Origin: Umbelopsis ramanniana AG
Lineage: Eukaryota > Mucoromycota > Umbelopsidomycetes > Umbelopsidales > Umbelopsidaceae
Assembly (NCBI RefSeq): GCF_025399195.1
Contig: NW_026252170.1
Coordinates: 1-64,000, forward strand
Direction of reading: 5' to 3'
DNA length: 64,000 bases
In this document: piece after piece, positions 34,455-45,446 of the stretch
Numbering within the stretch: position 1 is the first letter of the stretch
How the letters are laid out: every line of letters begins with the position of its first letter
Translations under genes and position numbers: made by a program
The notes under the pieces: model-generated
What the model was told of the DNA's origin: nothing
The model's input: only the letters and a program-made list of their open reading frames with translations
Databases searched by the model: none

Positions 34455-35423
34455 TTATTGTCCAAGCTTAATATTGAACAGCTTTTCAGCATTGCGGTAA
34501 GCAACTTGTTCGAACTGCTCTTCTGTCAGCAATCCGCTCTTTTGTAGTTCTTCCATAAACTTGAGACCATCCTTGTTATTACAAAATGGATAATCAACAC
34601 TGTACATTATGCGTTCGATCTTGGTGGTATGCATAAGAGTCAAAAATGGAGGTATGGTGAACATGCCGCTAGTAGTAATCCAGATGTTATGGTTCCACAC
34701 CTGGGTAAGGTTACGCTTCATGGGCACCATCACATCGAAAAAGTCGCTTTGCCTTTGAAGCATGCATGGAAGCATTTCTCCATTATGGCCAATAACCACT
34801 TTTAGGTTAGGGAATCGATCAAAGGTGCCGCTGCAGAATAGCTTCATAATGTGCAGTCCAGTATCTGCGTGCCAGCCCCACCCGAATGTTGAAAGAATGC
34901 CCGCTACTTCGTCAGAATAACCTCCACGGTATAGAGGCATCATGTCACTTGAGGCGTTCGTTGGATGCAAATAAATTGGCACATCAAGTTCTTGGACTCG
35001 CTCCCAAAAGGGGTAGTATGATTCGCCATCGTAAAAGCGACCGTTGGCATGATTAGTGATTAATGCGCCAACAAAACCTAATTCCTTGATGCAGCGTGTG
35101 AGTTCATCAGCAGCTGCTACTGGATCAGCCATAGGTAACACGGCAAATCCGGCAAATGATGATTTGTGATTTTGGCAACCTTGAAATATCTCATCATTGG
35201 CTTTCCGGCAGATATCACTTTCGTAGCATATAGCAGGATTATGTGAAACGATTTGTAACGAAATATTGCCATCTTTCATGTCTTCGATACGTTCATCGCT
35301 CAAGGACATCAACTTTGATTTCAAGGCAGGTGGAAAGTGTTCCATTCCCAATTTTTCCGCGGCTAGTGAGTTTGCAACTATTTCAGATAAGAAGTGTTCT
35401 TCCAAGGTGATCAGTGGCAGCAT
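34455..35423 (-). CDS. Amidohydrolase-2 family protein (dihydroxybenzoate/gamma-resorcylate decarboxylase-like)
   Basis: TIM-barrel metal enzyme related to non-oxidative aromatic acid decarboxylases and ACMSD. From ATG 35423 it is 322 residues: MLPLITLEEHFLSEIV places the ExH metal pair at the first strand. YLHPTNAS, DTGLHIMKLFCSGTFDRFPN, LKVVIGHNGE and IMYSVDYPFCNNKDG supply the later His residues and the catalytic Asp. Active-site spacing matches 2,3-dihydroxybenzoate/gamma-resorcylate decarboxylases, but the aromatic substrate is inference. The gene has no intron, in contrast to nearly all neighbours, which may point to transfer or retroposition. An upstream in-frame ATG at 35495 would add 24 residues, possibly a mitochondrial leader, but I prefer the ATG right before the conserved strand. 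Confidence 0.85.
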   Translation of the reverse strand: MLPLITLEEHFLSEIVANSLAAEKLGMEHFPPALKSKLMSLSDERIEDMKDGNISLQIVSHNPAICYESDICRKANDEIFQGCQNHKSSFAGFAVLPMADPVAAADELTRCIKELGFVGALITNHANGRFYDGESYYPFWERVQELDVPIYLHPTNASSDMMPLYRGGYSDEVAGILSTFGWGWHADTGLHIMKLFCSGTFDRFPNLKVVIGHNGEMLPCMLQRQSDFFDVMVPMKRNLTQVWNHNIWITTSGMFTIPPFLTLMHTTKIERIMYSVDYPFCNNKDGLKFMEELQKSGLLTEEQFEQVAYRNAEKLFNIKLGQ

Positions 35424-35889
35424 TGTTGTACTAATTTTGAGTGCGGAGCTATAGGATATGGCAGTTTTTGAAAAGATTGACACTTTATATAGCATAATAG
35501 CCGAAAATATTTGTTCAGATCAACGGTTAAATCAGCTTATCCAACGCCGAAACTATTTGTCTCAGGTCAGCGGCTAAACCAGCTTTTTCCACTCCCAATC
35601 GAAGCAATGAAGCAACATGCGTGTTTTTCGACAGGAGCATTGGCTCATCGGCAGTGTAGACAGTAAACAATATTGTATGCTGATAGGTCACCACTTGCAA
35701 GTAGAAACATGCGTGCTTTGTAGCCGAATTCTCTGGTAGAAGGTGATAGACATCGGCCCATCGACTATGACTTCATAGTAGTTGTGACAGGTCTCTCTCT
35801 TTATGTATTAAATTTTAAACTTACAAGACGAGCAACCCAGTACCAGCACATAAAATCAGCTTAAAAAATTAGCTTAATCGAACGTGCCA

Positions 35890-36200
35890 CCTTAATATCT
35901 TGAAGAGGTTCGCCAGTCATAAGCAGTAAATCAGCTCTTTTGCCAGATTGTCAAATCAAAAAATGCTGCCAGACATATAAGATGACTTCAATACATCAAG
36001 ATTGTCCATGCCAACAGTTCATCGTTGCTATCAGTACCGTAAAGGATGGGAATGCCAGCTTTTTACGGTCATTATCGTTTTGAAATGTCCTTCATCGAGA
36101 AGTTTTGTTCAAAACACACTCATTCCTTGTATTTAGCCGCCATAATTTCCAGCTTGAAAAAGGTCGATACATCAATTTAACCGCGCTGGCAAATGCTACT
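35890..36200 (-). pseudogene. Decayed C-terminal half of an imidazolonepropionase-like amidohydrolase
   Basis: Reading the minus strand, KAGIPILYGTDSNDELLAW (around 36000-36075) is followed, after several stops and a frameshift, by GKRADLLLMTGEPLQDI (around 35895-35945). These are the conserved end strands of the amidohydrolase-1 family (aGTD, then G.rADl.ll.gdPl.di). Stops separate them, so the gene is broken. The matching N-terminal half lies at 36545-36800 on the opposite strand. Confidence 0.65.
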
Positions 36201-36544
36201 TTCACAAGTTTTTGACAATTTCACATAGTAGAACTCAAGCACCTCGGAGAGGTTGATCTCCGGTAAATTTTGGTCTGTTGTACTGTTGTTCGTCGACACA
36301 TCTCGACCTTCATATATTAGCCACATACGAATTTTAGATCTATATCGGAAACGAAGACAAAGCATCACTAGAGGCTCACATCGTGGTAGTTATAATTCAT
36401 ACAGTCGAAGTTAGAATCGCGCATGAGCGCACGTAATTTATCCGCCTGGATAAAATTAAGCCGTTTATAAAAATGTCTAGAGTAAATAATTGCGTACCAC
36501 ATTGCAAATCTTTGTTTCGATCCGCGCTCAAGCTGTGCACTGAC

Positions 36545-36841
36545 TAATATTCGAGTTTTCGACAGCTAAAATTGACGGCACCTATGACTGTTGTCATCGA
36601 AGGTGGTCTTATAGGAATCGATGAAATTGGCGCTAAAATTGAAGACTGCGCCGGTGCTGTATTGCTACCAGGATCGATCGATGTTCATATATGTTCATCT
36701 GGTATGGACGATCTTGTAGATATGGCTCGCCATAGTGTAATAACTGATCTAGACATGGCCACACGGCCGGTGAAGCTGCTTGAAACCGTACGAACAATAA
36801 CATACAAACATATGCAAAATGTTGCGTTCTTATTCAGCTAA
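36545..36841 (+). pseudogene. Decayed N-terminal half of an imidazolonepropionase-like amidohydrolase, inverted
   Basis: The plus strand reads LTNIRVFDS, then after in-frame stops APMTVVIEGGLIGIDEIGAK and GAVLLPGSIDVHI. This is the standard opening of amidohydrolase-1 enzymes (...vlPGfIDaHiH), with the second metal His replaced by Cys (VHIC). The frame runs on for about 45 codons (DLVDMARHSVITDLDMATRP) and ends. Together with the minus-strand piece at 35890-36200 it looks like one gene split by an inversion. Confidence 0.6.
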
Positions 36842-37034
36842 GACTTTTATTTGAAGTAGCTGTTGCTGTAATACTAAATGCATGGACTGCAGGCTTTCCA
36901 TATATCGCCATTTTTGAAAAAAAAAATGTTTCTTTACACCAGTCACAGCATCAAAAACACCTCTTCGAGCTCCGCGTAAGTTACGGACTGAAAGCGACAA
37001 TTGCCGTTTGCCACCAATTACAAAAGCAGTAGCA
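36842..37034. promoter_or_regulatory. 5' flank of the NCE101-like gene
   Basis: About 190 bp between the pseudogene and the ATG at 37035. No clear core promoter motif is seen. Confidence 0.25.
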
Positions 37035-37384
37035 ATGGTCAAGTATCAATACATTATCTCGAAGTAAGTTGACGTTTGACGTTAAGAAATCGTCCAAACT
37101 CAGAGTTTCATAAGTGATGGCTCTCGATGTTGCATTCTCATATGCCAAGTATATGTATACAGCCATCGCAACTGACCAATTTCACTTTTAGGAAAGGAGA
37201 CATACTTTTCTCTATAGCAGTTGGTGCAGGTGCATACTTTATGTACGAAAGAGATAATCCGAGACCGGAGGGAAAAGGGCTATTGGAATTGATAAATAGA
37301 AGACGAATTAACCTCATCCAAGAGAGGGAGGCGTTGCGACAGGAGCGGTTGGAGAAGCTTCAGCAGCGTGAAGACAAAGCTTAA
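37035..37384 (+). CDS. NCE101: NCE101-like small membrane protein
   Basis: Nce101 family (non-classical export protein), a tiny single-span protein linked in yeast to signal-independent secretion. Exon 1 is 37035-37063 (MVKYQYIIS), exon 2 is 37192-37384; together 222 nt, giving 73 residues. The family pattern Q.YLIS...DPlFAi.vG..aY..yE...gRpeGh.L.eLv.rR is matched by QYIISKKGDILFSIAVGAGA, YFMYERDNPRPEGKGLLELI and NRRR. One hydrophobic helix covers about residues 13-29. It adds a ~25-residue helical Glu/Arg-rich tail (EREALRQERLEKLQQRED) longer than the yeast protein. The 9-codon first exon is easy to miss. Confidence 0.8.
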
Positions 37385-37912
37385 ATGCGTTTCATACCAG
37401 GCAGAGTTGGTACTACAAACTTTTCAAGTTTAACAGGTGTCTATCATTGTCGCAGAGAAGAGCTGATGCATATTGTTTTACACAGGATGGTTACCAACGC
37501 ACCTGCTTTTGTATAATCTTTCAAAGATGTCTACTTGTATCATACAGAAATAAAAAGTACTCTATTAGATAGAATCCCTAGTATTGAATTGTAGCCTTGG
37601 TTTCATTTTCCTGGGGCTAGGAAAATCTTTGCACTACTCATATTGAAGAATTCCTTTATAGTTCATATCAACGAATGACATACGGGATTGCATGTACTTT
37701 GTCATAAGGCCACAGGAGCTAAGATATAGTCTGCGAAAGAAGCGAATTGAATTTGCTTTGAGACTAAGCTTCTCATGCTTACAACCTATGTCCATGTCCG
37801 TGTCCACATATACTTTTTATTATGCTCGTCCAAAAATAAAAAAAAAATAAAATTAGGGAAAATTTTATGCAGTCCAGCGAGCGTACACTTGAAAAACATT
37901 GTGACCCCAAAC
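37385..37912. other. Intergenic between two micropeptide genes
   Basis: About 530 bp. A long A-run occurs near 37835-37850. No gene is supported. Confidence 0.3.
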
Positions 37913-38202
37913 ATGGCCCAAATTTCAAAGCTACGAACATTTTTAGTTCTTTGTGGCGGAATGGTAGTCGGAAGTACCGTTGTGCACAAGGTATTTTTGA
38001 CCGTCTTCAGCGTTTGAAGTATCATTTGTTTAGTCCGTGACCTAATCTCCACATGTACTGATTCCTAGGTTCTTCAACCTGATCTGGTATGCAATGCTTG
38101 AAGATTCCAATCATCCATATCTCTTCCATGCTCACTAAATATATCTTCCTTACCTAGGCGATACCGCCTGTTATTCTTGAGAATGAAGAGAAGACTTCTT
38201 AG
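37913..38202 (+). CDS. BRAWNIN/UQCC6-like mitochondrial micropeptide (DUF4516 type)
   Basis: Three exons (37913-37990, 38069-38086, 38158-38202) give 46 residues: MAQISKLRTFLVLCGGMVVG, STVVHKVLQPDL, AIPPVILENEEKTS. The central exon is only 18 nt. One hydrophobic helix is followed by VVHKxxxPDLxIP, which matches the hallmark of vertebrate BRAWNIN (VVHRYYRPDLTIP), an inner-membrane peptide needed for respiratory complex III assembly. The exact codon-phase splice sites (GTATTT/CCTAG, GTATGC/CCTAG) and the conserved motif spanning two introns make a chance match unlikely. Length (46 versus about 70) and function in this organism are inference. Convergent with the aspartic protease gene. Confidence 0.72.
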
Positions 38203-38420
38203 ATCGCCAAACCCAGACCAGCCCACGTGTCACATGGGATCCATCACTTCGCCAGTCTGATATGTAACTAGAGCCGGTTCTATGTCACGAACACTGATGT
38301 GCATGCAAGCAGATAGGATAGTTGTAGAGCTAATATTATCATGTACTTTATTTGTTAAATAAGTCAGACCATTGCCATTATGATTATATCTGCCGACTTG
38401 CAGCGGATTCCAGATCAAAA

Positions 38421-39758
38421 TTATTCAATGGAAGCTATTTGAACGGATGGTGAAGAAGTTTGCTGGAAGACAACATAGTTGTTCTTAATGAAGACATCTC
38501 CCAAAATAGCGAAGGGCAAACTGGCATAACCAAAACCAGCGATGCAGCTGCCGCCGTCATTTTCAAAAATAAGATCTTCTGCAGGAATAGAAAAGGTAGC
38601 ACCATTGATTTTGAATGACAACGGTGAAAGGCTGGAGGCATCGCAGGAGATAGCATAAGTTCCATCTCCGTTATCGGTCGCTCCATAGGCAGCAGCAACC
38701 TTGGCAGCAACTGAGTTGGTGAAGAGTAGGAGAGTAGTTCCGGTGTCGATAATGGCGGAGAAAGAGCTGGAGGCTGACTTGCTGTTGATAGTGGTGGATG
38801 ACACTGTGATTCCCCAAAATCCTTGGGAATTATCAACGGGGACAGTGGTAAGCTTTCCTTTAAACTTGGTGCTGTCATAACCACCAAAGACATATTCACC
38901 GCCACCGCCATTGGATTCCTTGCCCAAGAAGACACCAAATTGGGGCTGACTGATCAACTTCTGGGAAATGAGGTTATCCACAGGGGTCTTTACACCACTA
39001 ACTGTGGTGATGGAGTCGAATGCAAGACCAAGGAGGCCATCGATAGGATCGCTTGAGAAAGAACTGGATATTTTCTTTGCGAGTTCAATGGTTTGGCTCT
39101 TGATAGAGAATCCACCAAGGTTGACAGTGTCGGTAGCAAGAATACCAGATGATGTGGAGCCATCACCATAAGTAATAGACCATGAGCGGCCATCTTTCTT
39201 ATATGTGGAGGACTTGGAGGAGTCGTATTTTGTCTTTCCTGAACAGGTAGATGAGCACAAAGTCGATGCTACAAAAGGGTTGGTTTAATCAATGTACATT
39301 TCGGAATCATTCTCAATCAAATAGAAACCGTCTAACATACCAAACCATAGATCCGAAGAACCAGTATCGAAATCTAACTTGAATGATTGGGGAGGGGTGC
39401 CAACCTTTACGATGCCGTAGTACTAATTGTCATAGGATGGTCAGGTTAGGGAGCAGCGATCACTCCGTCTGTAATTAAATGTACTTACTTCAACATCGTT
39501 CTGGACATCTGTCATATTAACACTTCCAGTGCTAGCGAGGACAGAGGTTTTCTTCGACTGGACATACTTTTGGTACTTGTTGGCTGTCTTCCAGACCGAA
39601 GCCTTTGCACTGCGACTGAACTGAGGATTGACCTTGACAGGTAGAGTGTAGGTCTTGGGCTGAACAAGGGGGGCAGCGGCTAAGCCACTGGTAGCAGGAG
39701 CAGCTTGAACTGAAGCAATGGCGGCAGCAAGGCCGAGGAAGGCAGCGGTGATCTTCAT
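38421..39758 (-). CDS. Secreted pepsin-like aspartic protease (mucorpepsin/rhizopuspepsin type)
   Basis: Exons 39489-39758, 39341-39422 and 38421-39268 sum to 1200 nt, giving 399 residues. A signal peptide ([19 protein letters not shown]) is followed by a basic propeptide of about 65 residues. The first catalytic motif is [10 protein letters not shown] and the second is [11 protein letters not shown]; the flap tyrosine is in [13 protein letters not shown]. Other A1 family markers are [36 protein letters not shown]. Cysteines occur as CSSTC (after the first Asp motif) and CDASSLS...CIAGF, typical of fungal pepsins. Expect a zymogen activated at acid pH and extracellular action. A TATA box lies 48 bp upstream of the ATG. 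Confidence 0.95.
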
Positions 39759-39805
39759 GACGAAAGAGAATGAAAAGCTAAAGATATGCAGAGAGGGCGG
39801 GCACT

Positions 39806-39813
39806 TTTATATA
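39806..39813 (-). promoter_or_regulatory. TATA box of the aspartic protease gene
   Basis: TATATAAA on the minus strand, 48-55 bp upstream of the ATG at 39758, within a longer AT run. Confidence 0.5.
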
Positions 39814-42699
39814 TTTTATGCATCGAATTACGGTACACAAATTAAAACAGGATTTGAGAAGATCAGAAGCCAAATTTCCCAGCAGTCGTCTAACCTGCCT
39901 GCGGTTAATATCCAATTTCATGACAAAGTTACTGCAATTGGTTAATCCAACATGTTAGAGTAATTTTCATTTGCAGCTGATGCCTTCGACACCTCCGATC
40001 TGATATCGACATTGCTTCAGATTGTATCATTCTCGTCCTACTCGCTAATATGAATGTGCTGAAGTTTCCCTTTTGTGGTAATTATGGTGCAGTTTTAGTA
40101 AGTTACAAGGAGCCTCACCATGACAAGCATATGCAATCTGATAAAAGTTTGCTGACTGTGTAATATCCACACAAAGTCTATCAAACAATGTAGGAGAATG
40201 ATAAGTCATCAGTATAATGTATGGTGTCATGCTAATGGTCATCGCATAAGAAACCAAAAGGCTCGCCACTAGCATTAAGGTCATACATTTTTGAAAGATC
40301 GTGCAGATTTCAGTTCCTGATGATCTTCTAGCCTTTAATTCTCATACTACAGTGGCATACGTTATCATTCTTCCAAATTGGCTAATCGTCTTGAACTTGG
40401 TAATTTTCAGCCTATTTCAACCTATTCCCAAGATCATTAGAACTGGTGGATGCATGCATTTTCTTATTCTGCTTAATGTTTCCCGTTTCAGCAGTATCAC
40501 AAATGCATTGCTCTGTATGCGCATTTTCACGCTTACATTTTACCGGAGGATGCGGCAGCCTTTATTTCGTCTTGGCCACCGAGCAAGACGCCTGACAAAT
40601 GCATCTATCTTCATCTACTGCTCCCTAACAGATATCTCGAATGTGGTATATTCTTTATAATCGCAGGATGCAGTGTTTTACATCTCCGGTGGGAATGGCC
40701 ATCGTTAAATGAAATACATGGACTGTGTTGTACAGACGTAGAGCTGCACCAGATCGTCTCCTATCGCCACCCCATTGGCCAACAAATCAGCATTTCTCCA
40801 AATATAGAACCTGTTAGTATGAACCTGGTTTATGAATTACCGCCTCTTGTGGGACTGGTTACACCGTTCTCTCTGAAAGGCAAAAGTAAGCTATCAGAGT
40901 AATTTCAAAAAGTTGGTCATTGCTCATAACACGCTTGCAACATTTACGTTTCTTGATTCTATTAACTTAAATTCATACGCAATGCTCGTGCTGGATGTTC
41001 TGCTTTAAAATTCCAGCGATAGGGAGTAGCTGTGGACATTGTTCTCCTGAGAAGGCGGTAAACAGCTACTGTTCTTCTTTGCGATGTTCTCTATTCCATA
41101 TATGTATATGAAAGAAAGCGGGTAAATGTATTAGAGGGCTAACAAAGCACTTGAGCAGAAGAGAATATCGATCACGATCATGCTACAACTTCTACGTTTG
41201 ATATGCCTTTACAATCCGTAGATCGCGGAGCCTTCGAAGCACGATATTACAGAATGTAATTAATTTGAACCACGAGAGTGTTGTCTCTTTCTCCAAAATC
41301 ACGTGTACGTCTTCCTATGCTTGTTAGCTGGCTGTTGTCGTCCAACCACTTTGAATGAGATGTCATGACTCTACCTGCGGTCCACTTATAGTATGATTGA
41401 TTTAACATACTTAACTAAGGAGAGGTTTAGGAAAATGGTATTTTGAACAGCAAAACAATCACTTCTTGGACGCTATGCTTTGAACATAGGTATGTTAAAT
41501 TTGCGTGTATTTGTTAACGTTAGTATGCGGTAAATCTAAATGCGTTCCCTGTACCTGTGTGAAATTTTTGCACGGGAGAGCCACTTCTCCTTCGTAATGA
41601 TTTAGGCAATTTGTCAAAGTAGTGCATTCAGAAATAACATTCACAACTAGCGCTGATTTCTGACCTTGAGTGTATACCGCAACGTGGCTGTTGAAAAATT
41701 TACGCAATGGCTAGTTACAAAACTTACTTACTTATCAGGAAGTCAAGTTCAGTTACGTAAAAATCTTCAAGTAGTTACAGAGTATCTTCTATTCTTCGGA
41801 GAAAGGAAACGCTCATTTCGACAGTATCCACATATTCCAGGTAGGCAAATTTTTGACTTGCACTACATGAAAAACGTTATTACAAAACGGCTATTGTGTT
41901 CAACCTCAAGATTGGATCTTAACAAACAACTGTGCTCTTCTTCCGCAGTCCCACAAGTGGGAAGACTTCCAGCCTTACCCAAATGCCACAAATTTTTTTT
42001 TAGGAGTTGGCTGACAGAACAGTTCAGCACCATTGCGGGACGTGGACAGCAAAACGCTTTATAATATACCGTAACTATTCCCTTCCAGAAAAATACATAA
42101 AAGAAGTTTGACAAAGTGCTACCGATATGAAAATGCCTCAGTCTATAGCACAAGATTGTGAAGTTGGAAGGTTCGATGGCCATCAGCCGGCAAATCCGGC
42201 GAAAGTCGGAGTGTAAAATGTGGAAGCGGATGAGGCCACCGCTATAAATGGATCTAGGACAATAACAACCATCCAAATCAAGCTATTGTAAGAGACCTAA
42301 ACAGAGTGGTAGAGGCCATAATCGGTGCCGCTATTGGGCAATGACCGAGGGTGATATCCAGAGTGGAACCACGCCCCATCAAATCTTCATGCCTGAATAA
42401 AGAATGTTTTTGTTGTCGCCAATTTCGGTTAAAGACGATGTGATCTATAGGGCGTAATCCCATTCCTTTTTACTGTTGTTCCTCTCTCTATCCCCTTCAG
42501 CATATTTTTGCTACCTGTGATTGCATAAAGCTCATTTGCTCCCTGTAGGCCCACAAAGTCGCTTTCAAAGAGCAAGTTATACCCCTCATCGCCGAACAAA
42601 CTGGAAATAACCTTGTCCACTCCCTTGGTTATCAGCGAGAAGTCTATATACCCTGGAGATTACTGCAAACATATTAGCAGATATTTATTCTAGAAGAGC
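39814..42699. other. Long intergenic region, no recognised gene
   Basis: About 2.9 kb. Frames at 40045-40284 (minus), 40301-40660 (plus, 119 codons, hydrophobic), 41863-42276 (minus, 137 codons) and 42278-42620 (minus, two frames) exist, but none shows a known domain, splice-consistent extension or codon pattern I can defend. The 41.8-42.6 kb minus frames overlap in a way that suggests a decayed coding element. No tRNA, LINE tail or terminal repeats are recognised. Confidence 0.35.
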
Positions 42700-44272
42700 A
42701 TGAATTTCAACTTTGCAGAGTTCGATACCGTCGACCACCGTTTCATAACACCGAAGTACCCTGCATTAGCAAAATGCTGCGGATGTATCCATCTCAGAGC
42801 TGGTGGAGCAGTAGCATGTATAGTGTGGGCGGTAAGTAGGTTATTTTAGCACTTGTTCATAATATAATTGATGCTAATATATCATTTTTATACAGGGACT
42901 AAGCTTTTACTTTGCTATTCTAGCTTTCATGAGCGAGAGTCGTAAGTAACATCAATCCTATCTCCCGTAGCAATTGTCATCATAATGCTGACTTGTTCTT
43001 TGCTCTTTCTAGCATTTTTTTCATATTTTGATAGCACTCCATTGATGATCTTTGGAGCTCTCAATCTTATATTTGCCCTAGTTGCACTTGCTGGCGTAGT
43101 CGTCTTTTTTCTCGTAAGTAACCCTGGAACGATGCTTTCCATGTCCAATGTTGACTAATAGCCATACCACTTAGAAACATGCATGGTCTATCCGTAACCT
43201 GTCACACGCCGTATGGTGTTGCATCTTCATCGTGTTGGTTGATATGATTGTGAACGTCATCCTGTTCATCATTGACCGCTCCGGCTACAATGTTGCTTGC
43301 GTAAATGATGCAGCTAACCGGATGGGAAGATCAGTTCAGGCCGCTTTTCCCAATGGAACCTCAGTCAACTTGAACTTCACCTCTAGCTCCGACTTTTATA
43401 ATTGTGACAAAATGTGGCAAGATGAATTGAAATTTAGCATTTTGAGTGTCATCGTTATATTTGTTCTTTATGCAAGTTTCTCTTCTAAAATGGCACTCGC
43501 TTTATTTGCTGTATCTAACTTGGAACTTTGTTTGGTTTTACAGGTTTACTGGGCTGCGTGCATATGGTCTTATAGTCACAAGCAACTGCTGATGAGGCAG
43601 AGAGTCATGGCTATGGAGAATGCTGCTGTTGTCGCTCAACAGGGACCATCACCTCAAGGAATGCCTGAATTTGCTCCTCCACAAGCACCACCTCCTCCTC
43701 CGCAGGGCCCAGTTGGACCTGGACCTATGGGACCACCTATGGGACCAGGAGGTCCGATGGGACCAGGTGGTCCTGGCATAATTCAGGTTCCATCTATGGG
43801 TGGTGCTCCAGGTCGGGGTAATATTATTGTGCTGAACAACGAAAAGCCATCCAAAAAAGAAAAAACCTACAGTATGAAGAATCTTTCATCCCGTTCGCTT
43901 AACTCTTTTAACGACCCACCATCTCGGCGAGATAGTGGATTCATCACCGACAACAAAAAACCTTTTTTCGGCTTCAAGATTGGAGCGGACGGTCAAGTCA
44001 TTGAGCTGGATGAAAAAGATGTTGATATGGAACTTGGCTACGCTGCAAGTATGGCTACATCTCCCGTTTCTGATCGTCCTAGATCACGCCCTTCCTCCTC
44101 AAGGCCAGGATCAGCCAACTTTTCGACTGACGATTTGACTCTGGTAGATGGTAGAAGCAGCAGGGCTGAAAATTCCAGACGGACTGTAAGAAAGCCCATA
44201 AGCGAAGATGATTATCCGGAGTATCGACATTCCCGAGACTTCGACGAAGATGATGACGAATCTCTGCGCTGA
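42700..44272 (+). CDS. Four-helix membrane protein with Pro/Gly-rich cytosolic tail
   Basis: I do not recognise a characterised family. Exons 42700-42831, 42896-42941, 43013-43113 and 43175-44272 give 458 residues, or 434 if the in-frame GC-AG intron at 43472-43543 is removed. The N-terminus has CCGCIHLRAGGAVACIVW, a cysteine-rich start of helix 1. Helix 2 (LMIFGALNLIFALVALAG), helix 3 (CIFIVLVDMIVNVILFII) and helix 4 (ILSVIVIFVLYVYWAACIW after splicing) follow. Between helices 3 and 4 a loop carries C residues and NGTS/NFTS glycosylation sites. This layout resembles LAPTM4/tetraspan proteins. The tail holds PPQAPPPPPQGPVGPGPMG-like repeats (GPMGPGGP), then Ser/Arg-rich and acidic ends. Function unknown. 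Confidence 0.8.
43472..43543 (+). other. Probable in-frame GC-AG intron
   Basis: GCAAGT donor, a TATCTAAC branch-like sequence and a T-rich run to TTTTACAG, 72 nt long, a multiple of three without stops. Removal joins LY to VYWAACIW and makes a single continuous membrane helix. Confidence 0.6.
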
Positions 44273-45446
44273 AAGTAGCGCTGGACAAGCTATAATTAAC
44301 GTTGTTCAATCAAACACAATGGCTACTTAAAATGGCTCGAACCAGTAATAAGCCTTGCTAATTCTTTAGTATATATACACGAACAAAAAAAAGAAAAAGA
44401 AAAAGTCCACACCCAAAATACCATCTTTGCATACCCTACCTTTGTTTTTGAGGCCCAGCAGCACGGACACTTCCTTCATTGCTGCATCTTTTCACATTAG
44501 GCAAACAATGTTTGTTTGGTACACAGAAAGTACCGTATAATGAGATCGAATGTTCTATTTAATATTTTAATATCTTCGGAAAAGACGAATGCACTTTACC
44601 CAAGTTTACCTTGTTTTATCCATTTATCAGCCGTAGGGGATTTCCCTGTGCGGAAAGCCACAGCTGAGAGATATAAGAAAAATATAACTCGATCATAAAG
44701 GTGCTCACACTATCGCACATGGCTAGAAACACAAGCCAGGAACCAGAGCCGTTTTATATGACTTTTGAGATAGCTTTCTCATGGTAAAGCCGAGGACATT
44801 CTTGCTACATCGACTACTGTTCTGCCGAGAGCATATATTGAATGCCGCAGATGGAGATCAACAAGTGTTATATAGTCAGTAACGATAGCATTTAAAAGCT
44901 AGCTTCATACGCCTTCGCAGGATATGGTGTTGGCATTCGTGTAGATATTTAGTTTTACCAGAAAGTAGGATTGTATGGGAAAAAACTAGTGATATATTTC
45001 ATGACCCAGCATTTGTTCTCTATATCTCAGCCATTGTTGTATGAGGAAAACATGTAAAGAGGTTATAATTTTTTAAAAATCACCTGTTTTTTAAAAAAGA
45101 AAAATTCAAGGTTTGGAGTCGTGGAAGCTCAGATAGCCAGTCCATAAAATTTTTTCCTGCCAATTAAACGGCACACAAGTGTAGGACATCTGTAACACGA
45201 AAGAGCGATCGGTCATCTATCAACCGTACTGAAAATTGATCTCTTTGACACGGTGGAAATTGATCTCCTTCCATGATCTTAGATCGTATCTTTCTGAACA
45301 CGGAAATATGGGTCATGCCCAGCACAACGATGAGACGCATTGCGTTTTTTAAAAACGGGTTTAATGTTTTAAAATAGTTGTGTTATTACAATGGTTATCA
45401 AATTTAAAGTGACTTTATGCGATTATCATCCTCGACAATAAATGAA
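44273..45446. other. Convergent intergenic region
   Basis: About 1.17 kb of AT-rich sequence between the convergent tetraspan and quinone reductase stops. An A-rich run follows the tetraspan stop at 44385-44405. No further gene is seen. Confidence 0.35.
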
